From positions 58,185,987 to 58,249,986 of the forward strand of contig OZ012686.1 in assembly GCA_963942565.1 (NCBI GenBank): DNA of 64,000 bases, written 5' to 3'. Numbering within the stretch: the stretch's first letter is position 1; each line of letters starts with the position of its first letter. The notes under the pieces are model-generated. The model did not search any database. It worked only from the letters and a program-made list of their open reading frames with translations, and had not been told where the DNA came from. The translations under genes were made by a program, and so were the position numbers. Source of the stretch: Maea johnstoni. Taxonomy: Eukaryota > Annelida > Polychaeta > Spionida > Magelonidae. Positions 25,497 through 43,956 of the stretch are shown here, piece by piece.

Positions 25497-28449
25497 TATG
25501 AGTATGATGAAGGTGGTAAGGTTGTTTTGGTGTTGCACTAGTCTGCTGGTGTTGACCTTTAGCAAAGGAGTGACTGAACGTCAATGTCCACATTGTTGTG
25601 TAAGTAATGTCTGTCCCTGATCCATGCCTAGACCTGAATACCTTCAAAGCATTCCTCCCACAATCCTTCCCCTTTTAGCCCAAGCCAGGCGTCACCCAGC
25701 TTGTCAGTCATGGAGCTAACTAAAATGTATCTATTTCCAATTACTTTGTACCAAAATGTGTCTGTTTTCAAATACTTAGTACCAAACTGTTTTACATGGG
25801 ATAAGTTCAAATGAAAGAGCTTAGGTTTGGGACTGCTGGCACTATAAGTTATTGTGGTTTGTAATCCTGTCTTTGTTATGTCAATTAAGGTATTTGCAGA
25901 TGATTTGGTATCTAAAATCCAGTTGGTATGCATGTAGGTGCACAATGTAACTAAGAATGTGGTGTTTACAAATAATGACAGTAGACTTTGGGTTGGTATT
26001 GACTTGTAAGCGGCCAAGTCAGAGGTGATATTTGTTCAGTGAATACCTTGGATTATTGGATGGGTATGTTATTCACAGTAAGAGAGGCTTACATAAGAAG
26101 TGAGCTCTCTCTGTTATGGCAGGTGGGATAACATGTCTGGCAGGGGGGTGGGGGGGGGGGGGGGTGGTGAAGGGCAGCGGGACTGATAAAGGGAGAAAGA
26201 AAGCCATGTGCTACCTTAAATTACCCTTTATAATGCTTATATAGGTCAGTTGTACCAATTGGCTCCAGGCTTCATTTTAGATTTGATTTATCAATTCATT
26301 GACTACAACAAAAGCAATTATAGTTGTAGAGAATCCGGTTAAGCCTTAATCCTAAGTCAAAGCCAAGATCCGTTGGTGCAACTGAGCATTATGGAATTAT
26401 CAAATCTTGCTTTTCTCTTTTATGACTGTGACTTCATCCTTAGGTTTTAGTTACTTAGGGTCACCATAGATGGCGCTATGGTGGTCACCGAGAGTAGTTA
26501 AATGCTTACTAATATTTCTCACAAGGAGCCTAAAGATGTACTGAAGTGTATTTGTGAGGCCATCCTGGTGCATATCCCAGTATGGTGTAGATGATAAATT
26601 AGGCAGTGTTTCCTGGTCTGCCTGTATAAACAGCTTAACTTGAGAGACCACCATTCTTCCCCTGATTCTATTGCCCATTTGTAAACGTGTACCTAGTGGA
26701 CGCATTACTCAGATCCCATAACAAGACCCACTCACATCCCCACTGCCCATTAAAACCCAATCACTAAAGAGCCACAACCATTACACATTGTGGGTTTATT
26801 GCAAGCTGAGTTTATTTGACACCCTCAAATGGCTGTAAATATAGAATAAAACCGGCCAAATGGCCTGTGGTATCTAAGAACCTAACATGTCCAGTACCAT
26901 GGGGTCAACTAAGGCCATCTAGACAGTCCTTTAAACCACTCCATCCCTCAATTGGTTTGATATGCACCCTACACTACCCTGATGGTGTAGTCTATGAGTC
27001 TATGCAAGTTGACAAAAGTTGAAATGGTAATATGGTAAAATGCATTTTATTTCTGAAATTATAAAGAAATAATCTCACCATAACTTGTGTTCTATTTTTT
27101 GTAAAAAATATTTCCCATTTGACTCATCATCTTTCAGAGACTTTATGCATTGTATGCGATGTTAATGTCTCTAAATATGATTGAGAGTGAGTAGGAGGGC
27201 TACTCAACAAATTTACTGGGACACTATCCTAAGATAAGAAAGTGCACTACCTTTCGGAAACATGGAAAAGTGTCTCTTCATAATCCTTTTATTTAATCAT
27301 CCGAAATCTTGCTTATTTTATCATTTTCACTTAAGCTCTCATAAACTCTGAAGACTAAATGATATGTATATCTAATCATTTGTAGAGGAGGAACGGAATG
27401 GGAGGGCTGTAGTTGACTAGTTCAAATTAAGCCTAGACTCTAGGCTATATCTATTTTGTATATCATTCAACCATTGCCTAGTGTTTCAGATGGTCAGGTT
27501 TGTTCACATGTTTCTCACATCAGCAAAATATGTCAGAGTGTAACCACTAGAGGTGGGGGACCATATGATGTCAATATTAGCAGGTCCACTAACATGGGCC
27601 ACTATTTGCAAGACCTATCCATGATTTAATCATGGGCCTTTGACCACACTGGTTGGTCAACACAGAGCTGAATGGTGACTTTTCAGGGACTAGGAGCCTT
27701 ACGTCTTAAGTTCACACACAGTCAGTGCACTGCCAACTTCCCTCTTGCTAGGGCACAACTGGCAGGCAGGAAACTTATGAGGTGATAGCAAAAACATAAA
27801 GATCTACCTAGGAGGGATTTGATTTCTCCATACTGAAAGAAATGCATTTGGTAGATAGAATTTTATGTATGGAAAACCACAAATTCCAGCGTCAACCCAC
27901 TGGGACTGGTATCTTAATGACATTGCATACAGGATATGGGAAGGTCATTAGAAGGCTCGGCAATGGAGATTATCTTTCAGATTACCATGGTGACTGGCAA
28001 GAAACAGTTGAAGTATTTGTAAATATTAGTGTAAGATAATTGCCCAAAAAAACAAACCCTATCTTTCATGGATGTTGTAGCAGATAAGGCTGTAAGATAT
28101 AGTCAAGGTAAAACGAGTTTAATTATCTAGGAATTTCCAACAGGCAGATACTTCCTCATGGGCTAATGACAGATTTGTGGCTTCTCAGAATGGGAAAGTG
28201 AGAAGGCTGGTTGAACACCCTGTACAGTCAAGAGGGTTGGTAATGGGGCTGACATAGTACCCTTCAGTGTTTGCAGTCTTACATGTATTTACAATATGCC
28301 TTGATTGTGTCTACCTGGTCAAGAACCTTATATTGGAAAGAATGTGAATAAAACACCCCCCCTCTATATATATCGCCCTATAGGAGTAAAGGGTGTAATA
28401 GTGCTTAGTAGAGGTATACATACATTGAGATTTTATTGTTGGTGTATCG
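25497..28449. other. Intron stretch without a recognised gene
   Basis: Nothing recognised as coding, including the 129-codon open frame on the minus strand at 25628-26017. A poly-G run lies at about 26143-26164. TAGATGGCGC at 26467-26476 matches a CTCF-like core and lies in a near-palindrome. Confidence 0.5.
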
Positions 28450-28856
28450 TCATTTATGAAGGGTAGTTGGCCCCGATAAAACACATATTTCTTCCTTCTG
28501 TGTCAACTTGCTGGACTCAGAACTGCTAACTCTTTTATGAACAGCATTCATTCCCGATAAACATGTTTTCTTTTTATGAAAGGATTTTCTTTCTGCTAAC
28601 CCTTCATGAAGGGTAGTTGTCCCAGATGAAAAATGTTCTTTCTGCTAGTACTTTTTTACTGACAATTTCTGTCAATTTCATCCTCTCCTAGGATTATTTA
28701 CCGTAAACTCTTATTGAAGGGTGGTGCCTGGTCTTCCGAGAAAAACTGCTTGTTTTCTTCCTCTCATGGGCTTATTTACCGGATGAAGGGCAGTGCCTGG
28801 TCCCTGATAAAAAATGGCCTGCTTTCTGTGTCCTCATGGGAGTAATTACTGTTAAT
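28450..28856 (+). repeat. Degenerate tandem repeat, four to five copies
   Basis: Landmarks ATGAAGGGTAGTTG, GATAAAA and TTTCTTTCTG recur at about 28456, 28540 (weak), 28606, 28715 (TTGAAGGGTGGTGCC) and 28783 (ATGAAGGGCAGTGCC). TGTCCTCATGGG/CTTATTTACCG words sit between them. Divergence between copies is high, so this is an old array. Confidence 0.75.
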
Positions 28857-29112
28857 GTGTGATTGCAGCTGTAGAGACTTCCAGACAGCACTGGCCTGCT
28901 GGCCAGCTCTTGCTATGTTGGAGGTAATTAGCATATGATCTAGTGTTAATGAACTGAGGGGGTGGACAGCTGATCACGGCCAGAATGGAATGCAGGGGAG
29001 CTGGTCTTGTGTGACAGGACAAGAATGTTATTACGCAGCTTAAGTTTGCAGTTAAAGACACATCAGGGAGTCCATTCTTAATGTAAGACTCTTGTAATCA
29101 CCTAAATCTGCT

Positions 29113-29204
<92 letters not shown>

Positions 29205-30470
29205 GAGGGAGAGAGAGGGGGAGGGAGAGTGAGAGGGAGAGAGAGAGAGACAGAGGGGGAGACAGGGAGAGGGAGAGGGGGGTATACTATTGTATTTTTC
29301 TACTATAATAACCTGGGAAAACATCACAGGGTCATGGCTTAGTCAAGACCCTTCACAAATCATCATACCTTGGCAAACCTGACACCATAACTGTACTTCC
29401 TACTTTTGTCATGGAATTTACAGAAACAGGAAATACCCAAGTCAAGGCCAACCCAATTATTGCATACTATACCTAGCAGAAATCTGCTCTATCCCTTCCA
29501 ATCACTTCTATTCACTTCAGATGGTTTTTTCTCTGTACTTATACTATACAGTGTATGTAAAAGATCCAATAGATTTTTCTCATGTACATGGTATGACTTA
29601 GCGTGCAAAAAGTATAGTTGCTGTCCAATAGACATTTTGTATGTAATTGTCATTAGCATGTTTGAGAGTTTGATCTTGTACAATGGTATGACATAAAAAG
29701 TGTGCAAAAAGTTTAGTTGCTGTTCAAATGTTTGTGATAATCGAGAGTATGTAAAAAGGCTACTAGACGTTTTCTATGTAATTGTCATTAGCGTGTTTTA
29801 GAGTTAGATGATGACTTTCGGCTCTCGTGGTAGTGACATTTTCCCGAGTGCTGGCTGTTCACCACCTGCTCTGTGTGCTTCCTGGCCACAGCCTCCTCCC
29901 ACCACTGCTAACAAGCAGCACTGTGTATGATGGATGGCTCGTCTGAAATATACATCACTGACAGCAGGAGAGGGAGGAAGGGGAGATGAGCAGCTTACTC
30001 CTGTGTTTGCTTGATATTTACACAGTCGACATGTTTACTGCTTCACTCTTGTCCTTGTGAGTTTGTCCTTAAAAGTATGACTTTATCATACCTTTATGAT
30101 ACAGACCTAAGAGTAGGAGGAAGCTAAACTATGATCGAAGATCGATCTGTCTTGGTCTCGCGTCCATTTACAGACATCACAATAAGGATTACAAATGATT
30201 GTTTCAAGACATGACAGATTTTATTCATAACATACCTTTGGTGTAATGTATGAAGAATCATTAATGTTTGGTGCCTGAACATGGTTGTGTTAATCAAACT
30301 CCATTTTGATGCTTGAGTTTCTACCTACGGATAGGGCTCCTGGTTTCCCAAAAGATGGCGCTTGTGCAAGGTTTTAGAGTGACACAGATCCAGTATGGCA
30401 CAATGGGAACATTGACTAATTACATGTAGTTGCTTTGTTTACTCATTGCTGTATTGACTTCCTGCAGACT

Positions 30471-30620
30471 GTGTTATTTGGTAATGACTATTGCGAAATA
30501 GTTGTCTGCTTAAAGTGACATGTACAGCTACATTAATTGATTATTAGCAAAACCATTGTGAAACAAGATATAATAGAGATTAATCATGTTGACATAGATG
30601 TCCACCCAAAAACCCTACTC
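30471..30620. promoter_or_regulatory. Near-invariant non-coding block (copy 1)
   Basis: 150 bases that differ at one position from 36143-36292, while neighbouring sequence is visibly diverged. It contains TTAATTGATTATTAGC and GAGATTAATCATG, which resemble homeodomain or PBX-type sites. No open frame. The regulatory role is inferred from the uneven conservation only. Confidence 0.4.
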
Positions 30621-33600
30621 TAGACATTCATCTAGATAAGATTTTGTGTGTTCTAAATGTTTTGTGTGCTTGACTACTTAAAACATTCTGGTATTTAGCA
30701 AGGGTTTTATTTATTTATTTGGAAATTAGACTGATGGGGGCTTCAAAGGCATTTTAGTGGCTAGTTGAAGCTGAAATACAGATATGGGGATATCTGTATC
30801 AGATTTATCTCCATTAAAGTAGTCACTGACCAAGGTCTTTGATAACATCACCACTGAAGTTGGAGGCATTCCATGCCTATACAAAATTGTTTAATTTCCA
30901 AACCATCCTTCTGGGTTAATAAAAAACAAACAAGCCTAAAACATGCACTGCATCATATATAGCAAACATGTCACTACACATCAATTTCTTACTTAAAGAA
31001 ACCTAAATGGGAGAGGTTTATTGATAATATCTTAGTTTGGCCACTAAGTTATCTTATTTTATAGCATATAAAGTAGAAATTGATTAAATCCCAAAGTTGG
31101 AATACCACAGTAAATATGATATGACTGTCATGCAGCCTTAATGTTGATGGAAATGGTTGTTTTGATATAGAAAGTGAACTTTGGAAACTGAATATGAGGG
31201 AGAAGCAGTTATTTGGTGATAAGATATGTTAGAAAACTAGATTTGTCTGTAGGAGGAGTTCTCCACCCAAGTTTTTCACATAAAGGAGGAGCTGGTATTG
31301 TATGACAACATATGTCATATGTTATACACACTACTGCCCACTCACAGAACTAGTACCTAGAAATGTTGTTCTAAGTCCTAAAAAGATCGTTCTACCCTTG
31401 AGCATTGTGGTTTTATGCTTTGTTTTATCAATCACTTATAATTTTTAAGTTGCTGTCGGCATGAATGTATGTTTATTTTCTTTAGTTATTGTCATATTCC
31501 ATATCTTTCATCTGGCTTTGATGGCTAGGGTTAAAATGATTCTTTCGTGGTGGAATTTGAAGATTGTCCTTCCTGTTTGTACATGGTCTATTATTTCAAC
31601 TTCCTATGATAATGGGTACAGCTATGTGCCATAATAGAGGTCACCAGAGAACTGGGTCTGCCATAGGACTTACATTATTAACCCATTCATCACTAGCAGC
31701 AACAGCATCAACAGCGGAATTCTTTTTGTAATATCCTATCAGCAAATGCATCATTTCAAAAATATTTAAAGCAGAAATGCTTAATAGAACTACAGCTATA
31801 ACTGTGCTACACATATTTCACTCATTTATGCTTCATTCCCAAATATTTTTGTAAGTACCTTAGCATTGTGATTGAAAGGGAACTCTGCTAAGAAGTTGTT
31901 TGCCTTATTATCCCCCCCCCCCCCAGTGGCAACAACAAGATGTGAAATTGTTTCACCAAGGAATAGGCTTTAAAGTAAACCTTCATTGGAGCATTCTCAG
32001 GTCACAAAACAATTACTCAAAATGACTTCATTCACTTTATGGACATGAACATACTTTTGTGACCAATTTAAAAGTTGGGTGAAGAAATTGTTCATGTTAA
32101 TGTTTTTTATTTAAGCTATCTGCAAGAGAGTCACATGCTGGGTATGAGCCTCAGACCCTTTGATTATTGAGAGGACCAGTGGATGAACAGCGAACCATTA
32201 CTGCCCCTCTCTGCACCAGCAGCTGCACATTAAACAGCAATTAACCATCATGCCAACCTTCCTCATAAAGATAATTAGAGGCTTATTTAGTCAAACAAAC
32301 AAGAATTTTAGTAGATTTCCTCCCTGGAATCCTGTGATCAGGCCATCAATCTTTTTCACACTGTCAGTGTCGTTATCCTGACAATCAAGCCCTTAAAGCA
32401 AACACTTCATTAAAAAACACTAGGGCCTACAAACTATTTATGTCCATAACACATGTCAGTGCCATAAAGATAGGGCCTAGACAAACTCCTGTCATCCAGC
32501 TATCCCCTAGGGGTGGCGTATACTTGCAGGATGGCCCAAAGGGACGTGTGCTTCTGGGGTAAATCTTTATGCTAGTATGATATCAATAAAAAACATGTAA
32601 AATACTGCATGGGTGCCATAGGCCGTCATTATGTTGGCAAGCAGGGATCAAAATGACACAATTAAAAGTGAATTTCAACCTTTTATGAAGTAAGGAAAGA
32701 GGGTTCCCGTCTGTTTAACCGGTCATTCACCGTGTGCCCCGTTTTGAGTGGTATCCGGCATGTCAGGTTCATCACATAACAATGTTATGGAAATAGTGCA
32801 AGGCTTGTTTGTTTGTGATTGATAAATTAAGAATCCTGTCAAACAAATATTTCTGAAAGATGATAATGATGATGATGCTGATGATAAAAATGGTCCATGT
32901 GGGTGTGATGGTGATCACAGTGATGATGACAACAACAATGACAATGACAACAATGGCAATGACAGTGTCAACAATGGTGGTGGTTGTGGGGATGATAATG
33001 AGAATGATGATAGTAATGATGATGATAAAAATGATTATGAACAAGATAATTTTTAACAGGTTAATAGGTGGTTTTAAAAAGGTTTCTTTTTATAAAATAA
33101 TCTGCTGTTAGTCTTGTTTACTAAGTACTCTAAGTGATTCCAGATTGAAATTGATCAGAATACTTGGGACCTTTGTAGGAATGTGGGGCAATGCTGCTGT
33201 GTTCACCATCACCATTATTTCCGGCATATTTAGGAAGGGTGATTATTCAGGGTGAGCGAAGGGGTCTTCTGCTCCAGAAGTTCCAGGAAACCGAATGCAG
33301 ACATCGCCTTTGGTCAGGATTTCAACTATCCTGTGAATGTGGGTCCATCAATGTAATGGGCAGCACATTATTACAGGCGTTATGTGGTGTTGGATGAACA
33401 GCATGCTGCTTTTTCTACTTGATCACTATTGAAGCCTAGTACAGGAAGGTGTGAGCATAAGTGGGTTTATAACTGTGCTCCCATCTATATATTAAATCTG
33501 GTAACTAATGTCATACCCGAATCTCAGCCTGGGTAGCAGGCTAGGAGGGTGTTAGTGTGAGTGGGTTAATGACATAATAACTGTGCTGCCACCTATAGCT

Positions 33601-33640
33601 TGATGGAGACATGAAATCTACTAACCTATGACAGTGTACG

Positions 33641-33845
33641 TATCTGGCTCAGCCTGGGTTGTTAGGAGTATGAGTGGGTTAATGACAGTGTGTTTAGGCT
33701 GTCAGAGATAAGGGGATCATCCTGGAGACCCCGTCCCCACTTCATGTCCACACAATGTGACATTATCTCCAGCTACTACAAACACTCAACAACACTTGAT
33801 GACCTCACCACCATAATTACTACAATAGCTTAATCAGAATGCTCC
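33641..33845. promoter_or_regulatory. Near-invariant non-coding block (copy 1)
   Basis: 205 bases that differ at one position from 39273-39477. A CTCF-like core on the minus strand (AGGTGGCAGCAC) lies just upstream at 33583-33596. No coding potential. Regulatory function is inferred. Confidence 0.4.
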
Positions 33846-34443
33846 GCCGTGGGCCCAACACAATCTAGGTGTGCCATCTCTGCTTTAGAAATGGTCCATT
33901 GCTGATGTCAGAGGGAGATTGGGGACTTCAGTGTAGCCCATTTACAATGCAAAAAGTTGATTTTCTTGCTATGAAATAACTTATAAGGTTATTTCTGTGA
34001 CTTCTCTGTTGAAATGTGCCCCTTGCTCAGAAATCCCAAATTTGGGGGGAGGGGGGCGGGGGTGGCACAACAATCTAAATGACACTTCTTTCTCATCCCT
34101 AAAACTAGGACTAGCATCTCCCCCACAGACTGGGGTGGGGTATATATCTCAGAAAGTTGAATCACAGTGTTCCCATTGAAAGTGCTTCATCTCAGTTATA
34201 GACATAAGGCTTATTAGTACTTAGGTTCAAAAGCTTTACCTGTTCCATAGCTCAAGTACATGTACTTCTTCAAAATAGCTATGCCATCTTTCTCAAATAA
34301 TTGTGAGTTACATAAATTCAGTGGCTGAATAACATCGCTCCCACTGATCAGTTGTGCCATCTCCTCCAGAGACAAGGGGGTGGTACTTAGTTAACCCCAA
34401 AAGGTAATGTTGAGACCAGAAAGTTGAGTAGTAGAATACTTAA

Positions 34444-34643
34444 NNNNNNNNNNNNNNNNNNNNNNNNNNNNNNNNNNNNNNNNNNNNNNNNNNNNNNNNN
34501 NNNNNNNNNNNNNNNNNNNNNNNNNNNNNNNNNNNNNNNNNNNNNNNNNNNNNNNNNNNNNNNNNNNNNNNNNNNNNNNNNNNNNNNNNNNNNNNNNNNN
34601 NNNNNNNNNNNNNNNNNNNNNNNNNNNNNNNNNNNNNNNNNNN
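34444..34643. other. Assembly gap of 200 N
   Basis: Exactly 200 undetermined bases, a round number typical of a scaffolding placeholder of unknown true length. It lies precisely between the two copies of the 5.3 kb duplication. Confidence 0.99.
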
Positions 34644-40062
<5,419 letters not shown>

Positions 40063-40439
40063 TTCTAAGACATTCTGTAGAAGATATCTCACATTTTTGC
40101 ATGAGATAGGAGGTTGATGGTTTGATAAATAGCATAAAACCCATTGGTTACCATTGGGTTTGAGGCTAGTGACTCCTGGTAATTTCATCATAATGACCCT
40201 ATGGAAGTAAAAATATGTTCTCTTATATGAATAATCATCATATGATTCAGAAGAAAATTGAGATAATTCTTCTTTGCAAATGCTTAGTCAATCAGCAAGG
40301 TGGAAATAAATCTGTCTGTGACACTATTAATCAAGTGCTCTGTAGGTATGCAGCACCTATTTATAAGCAGCTCCCGAAATAGGTGAGAGAAGGGAGGTAA
40401 AAAGTGGCAGTAGATAAGAGCAGTGTGTCAAGGACCTGC
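40063..40439. other. Intron stretch without a recognised gene
   Basis: Unique sequence after the duplication. Nothing recognised. Confidence 0.5.
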
Positions 40440-41655
40440 TAAAATCACTTGATTAACTGCCAGGTGTCCATAAATCACCTGGACTCCTCGGGATTCACTA
40501 CTTCAGCATGTGGACCCGTTAGGCAGCACTACATCAGGAAACAAGCTCTTTTTCTCTTGTCTTCATATCCTCAGTCAGTTGGGCAACAGTACATCAGGAA
40601 ACAAGCTCTTCTTCTCTGTTGTACATATCCTCATAGCAGCAGCTGTGTATATTAAGTCATTCATTGCCAGAGTTAGAGAAATATCCATTTATCCAAAGAT
40701 CACCATAAGCCCAGATTGCACTGCGGAAAGTGATCTTTTTCTCTTTTCTTCATATCCTCCTCAGTCACAGGAGCTGCCTATATTAACTCATCCGTTGCCA
40801 GACCAATATCCACTAATCCATAGATCACCTTAAGCCCAGGATGCACTGCTTGAACATGTGGACTAGATAGAGCACGGTAAATCAGGAAACTCACATCTCT
40901 CTTTTTTCATATGCTTATAGCAGCTGCCTCCGTTAACACAATCATCTCACTGGTTAGACCAATTTCCATAGATCCATTAATCATCTGAAGCTTAGGATGA
41001 CTCCGCTGCTAGCATGTGTGGATCAGTTAGAATACAGTTCATCAAGAACTTCCCATATCTCTTCTCTTTTTTCCTATCCTTATGACAGATCCTTGTATCA
41101 ACACAATCATTCCCAGAGTTAGACTTATCTTCCTTAATCCACAAATCACACACAGCTTAGGATCCACTGCTCAAACATGCGGACCGATTACAGTACATCC
41201 CATCACTCACTCATCCTACTCTTCTCTATCTTCACCACTGCCGCCTATATTAACACACTCATACATCTTATTCTCATTTATACATCCTCACGGCGGCTGC
41301 CTGTGTTTACCTGCATTTATCATAAATCCATACATCTCTCCAGAAGCTCAAGATCCACATCAATTGGATCAGTTTATCAAGAACATCACATATCTTTCTC
41401 TTTTTTCATATCCTTACTTAATGTGCTTATATCAACACACTCACCTCCTGAGATAGATTAATATTTTGTAAATCTATAAATCAAATGAAGTTGAATATCC
41501 ACTGCTTCCGATAGAAGGATTAGAACACAGAACATCCCATAAGTGTCAAAAATCATTTTTCCCACTTTTTATATTCTCACTGCAGCTGCCTGTATTGACC
41601 CATTGATGCCAGAGTTAGATTAATTTCCATAAATTCATAAACTCATATTTCACAC
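40440..41655 (+). repeat. Degenerate satellite array, about seven to eight copies
   Basis: A unit of about 125-190 bp recurs: CATGTGGACC, GTTAG, ACATCAGGAAACAAGCTCT, TTTTTCATATCCT, AGCAGCTGCCTGTATTAACA, CCAGAGTTAGA, TTTCCAT, AATCCATAGATCACC, AAGCCCAGGATGCACTGCT. The last landmark falls at about 40707, 40833, 40989, 41152, 41343 and 41487, with a partial unit before and after. Copies differ greatly in sequence and length, so the array is old. Open frames across it are accidental. Confidence 0.88.
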
Positions 41656-42524
41656 CTGTTATGAAGTCCTATTTAAGTGCCTGCTAGTATTCAAGTGATC
41701 CTACCAGCTCTATTTTATTCCTTAATGAATCTTTAAAATAATATATATATTTAAACATATTTGGAGAAGTTCAGGGGATTATATTGTCCATTCTTAATAC
41801 CTAGAAGATTGTCCAGTAGAATGCTAGTGTAGATAGGTGATAAATGCAGTATGATTTGGTGGTATGCTTGCCAGTTGCTTGAGTGCGACACAATGACTCC
41901 TTGTCTGAATGACTCTGGTAAACAAACAGATCAAATAGCTCATGGACGCAAGAAACAGCCAGCCATGATGATTTCTGCAGATCATTAAGTGGTTTAACCA
42001 GCGGAATGTCAAAGAGCATCGCTTCCAGATTTTGGAATGTTTGGCTTCTGATTTGATACATTATGGCAAACGCTATGATGGATGGGCTCCCCCCAGAGAA
42101 CATGCCCCTTGAGGATGGTCTCGGCAAGTTCTTCAGCGAGAAAGCTACGAGGCCAGACAGAGTGTGGTCACAGAACATGTGAAATCTGTTGCACGAAAAA
42201 AACGCTTTAGTAAACATAGCCTGCCTTGACTTCTTTCACCAGAACATGATCAAAATACTTTTCAGATGTGAGGCGGAAATTATTCCGCATGGCTTTCATT
42301 ATGAAGATAGTGCAAAACAGGGGGTTACTGTCTTGAGTCTTTGTTGCTGAGGCGTGAGTTCTAATTGAAAATTTAGATGAGGAAAAAACATAGGAATTGT
42401 CCGTGAGGAACTGCATGTTCAAAGCAAAACCAATAAGGAATGAATTAGCAGAGAACCAAGTTTTGATCATCATCATCACTTAATCACCTAGTTCGTCAAA
42501 ATATTGTGAGCTCTTTTCTAGCCA
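41656..42524. other. Intron stretch without a firm call
   Basis: The stretch has a composition unlike its flanks and a 138-codon open frame on the minus strand (41801-42217). On the + strand a short segment near 42076-42170 reads EDGLGKFFSEKATRP, vaguely like the linker before the reverse transcriptase domain of LINEs. Neither is strong enough to call. Confidence 0.4.
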
Positions 42525-42640
42525 CTTATAGTTAATGACAGAAGAAACCAAAGTACCCAGCGAAAAGTCTGAATAACCCCAAATCACTGGTAACATTCTC
42601 ACATTCCACAAGCAGGTCCCACTTGCATGCAAGCTGAATC
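42525..42640 (-). mobile_element. SINE-like repeat fragment (family shared with 54365-54592)
   Basis: It shares TACCCAG, CAAATCACTGGTAACATTC and TCACATTCCACAAGCAGGT with the better copies at 54365-54592 and 62328-62452, allowing for divergence. No tRNA-like head remains. Oriented minus by analogy with the 54 kb copy. Confidence 0.5.
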
Positions 42641-42971
42641 TTTGTCAGATCATCCTTTAGCCAACCTGGAAGGGGTTCATCAAAATATTTGAATCCGCCC
42701 CCCTCTTGAGGATGTGCCCTTGAGGAAGTGTGGTTTACCCATTGCACCACTTAGAGAAATCAGTTGTTTTCATAGTGATGATGGGTCAAGTTGGCAGGTT
42801 TGTTTACAGTTTTGATAGTATGGCTAGGCAGATTGTGAAGTATTAGTGGAATGATAAAAAGATTATGATAAGGATGGGATGATGATTTGAAGTGATGAGG
42901 ATTCGATAGAGTAGGTGATAAAGACATGATGATGATGACGATGATCAATCATTATTTGAAAGAGCTATGTC

Positions 42972-43251
<280 letters not shown>

Positions 43252-43599
43252 TGAAACCTATCATTGACTGATGAGAGCAGTCCTCAAGCAGGCTGATCAC
43301 CCCTTGGAGTTTGTTGAAAAACTTTTTTAAATTGATTTTTTGTCCAAAATTGGGTAATATGTTTAAAAATGTGTTCTCTCTCTAACGATATTTATGCTGG
43401 TCGTGTTTCTGATAAGATATTTCTGTCTAGAAGTTGCTGTGTTGAGTGTGGCGGTATATGATGTTGACACCAAGAATTGGCTATAAGGCCTGGCTATGAA
43501 GCATGGCCGAGACGGTGGTGTGAGACAAGACATGTTGAGAAATCAATCCCTCCTGTAATGGGCCACAATAACGCTGACTGACTGCTAACATGATGATAA

Positions 43600-43956
43600 A
43601 TCACTTTCTGATTGGTCGCCCTGGATTGGGCCCTGAAAACCCCATAACTTCACTCTCTGCAGTACTGCACATAGTTATTTCACTGCTGCAGTTTTGAGAG
43701 CACCCTGCCTCCGTGCAATCATGATGTTGTGTGTGTAATAATATCGTTCCTCAGTGACTCCCACACACGCCAGGAATGGGGCGCTCTGATTGGCTGGGCT
43801 GGGCCTGAGGAGTGCGCTGTTACATGGAGGCAACAAATAACGGCAGCAGTGGAGGGCCCATTCAGAAGTTGTTCCGCTACTACAGCAGTGTGCATCTGAG
43901 CTCAGCACTCACACACGCCGCGTGCACACGCAGCCACCACTCACTCTCCTCTCACA
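43600..43956 (+). promoter_or_regulatory. CRIM1: Candidate internal promoter and 5' leader of the CRIM1-like gene
   Basis: This stretch is richer in G+C and CpG than the surrounding intron. It has two inverted CCAAT boxes, CTGATTGGTCG (ATTGG at 43611) and CTGATTGGCTGG (ATTGG at 43789), the usual NF-Y core. An AT-rich ACAAATAA word lies at 43832-43840. The leader before the ATG is rich in CACACGC and CACTCACTC, with no ATG between 43896 and 43957. The start site cannot be fixed by eye; it would lie somewhere in 43850-43920. The call rests on these signals together with the coding exon directly downstream. Confidence 0.5.

Larger units (their letters stand above)
29114..34443 (+). repeat. Duplicated 5.3 kb segment, copy 1
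   Basis: It begins in a GA microsatellite (29114-29280) and ends at the N gap. It aligns colinearly with 34708-40062 (for example CCTGGGAAAACATCACAGGG at 29311 and 34878). Divergence is very uneven: near identity at 29859-30070, 30471-30620 and 33641-33845, but poor match at about 31700-31800. It also includes a poly-C run at 31913 and a GAT/AAC triplet tract at 32860-33050. A short open frame at 33191-33397 is present in both copies, but its differences are mostly amino-acid-changing, so it is not a credible gene. Confidence 0.95.

Noticed and set aside
25628-26017. 129-codon minus-strand frame
   Set aside because: No recognised domain or motif; contains internally repeated ACCAAA-type words and looks like an accidental open frame in intron DNA.
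33191-33397. 68-codon frame kept in both duplicated copies
   Set aside because: Most of the few differences change the amino acid, no family is recognised and no splice or start signal stands out. The surrounding non-coding sequence is as similar.
41801-42217. 138-codon minus-strand frame, and a + strand peptide FFSEKATRP resembling a LINE linker region
   Set aside because: The minus-strand protein has no recognised family. The LINE resemblance is under 20 residues with no reverse transcriptase motif beside it.
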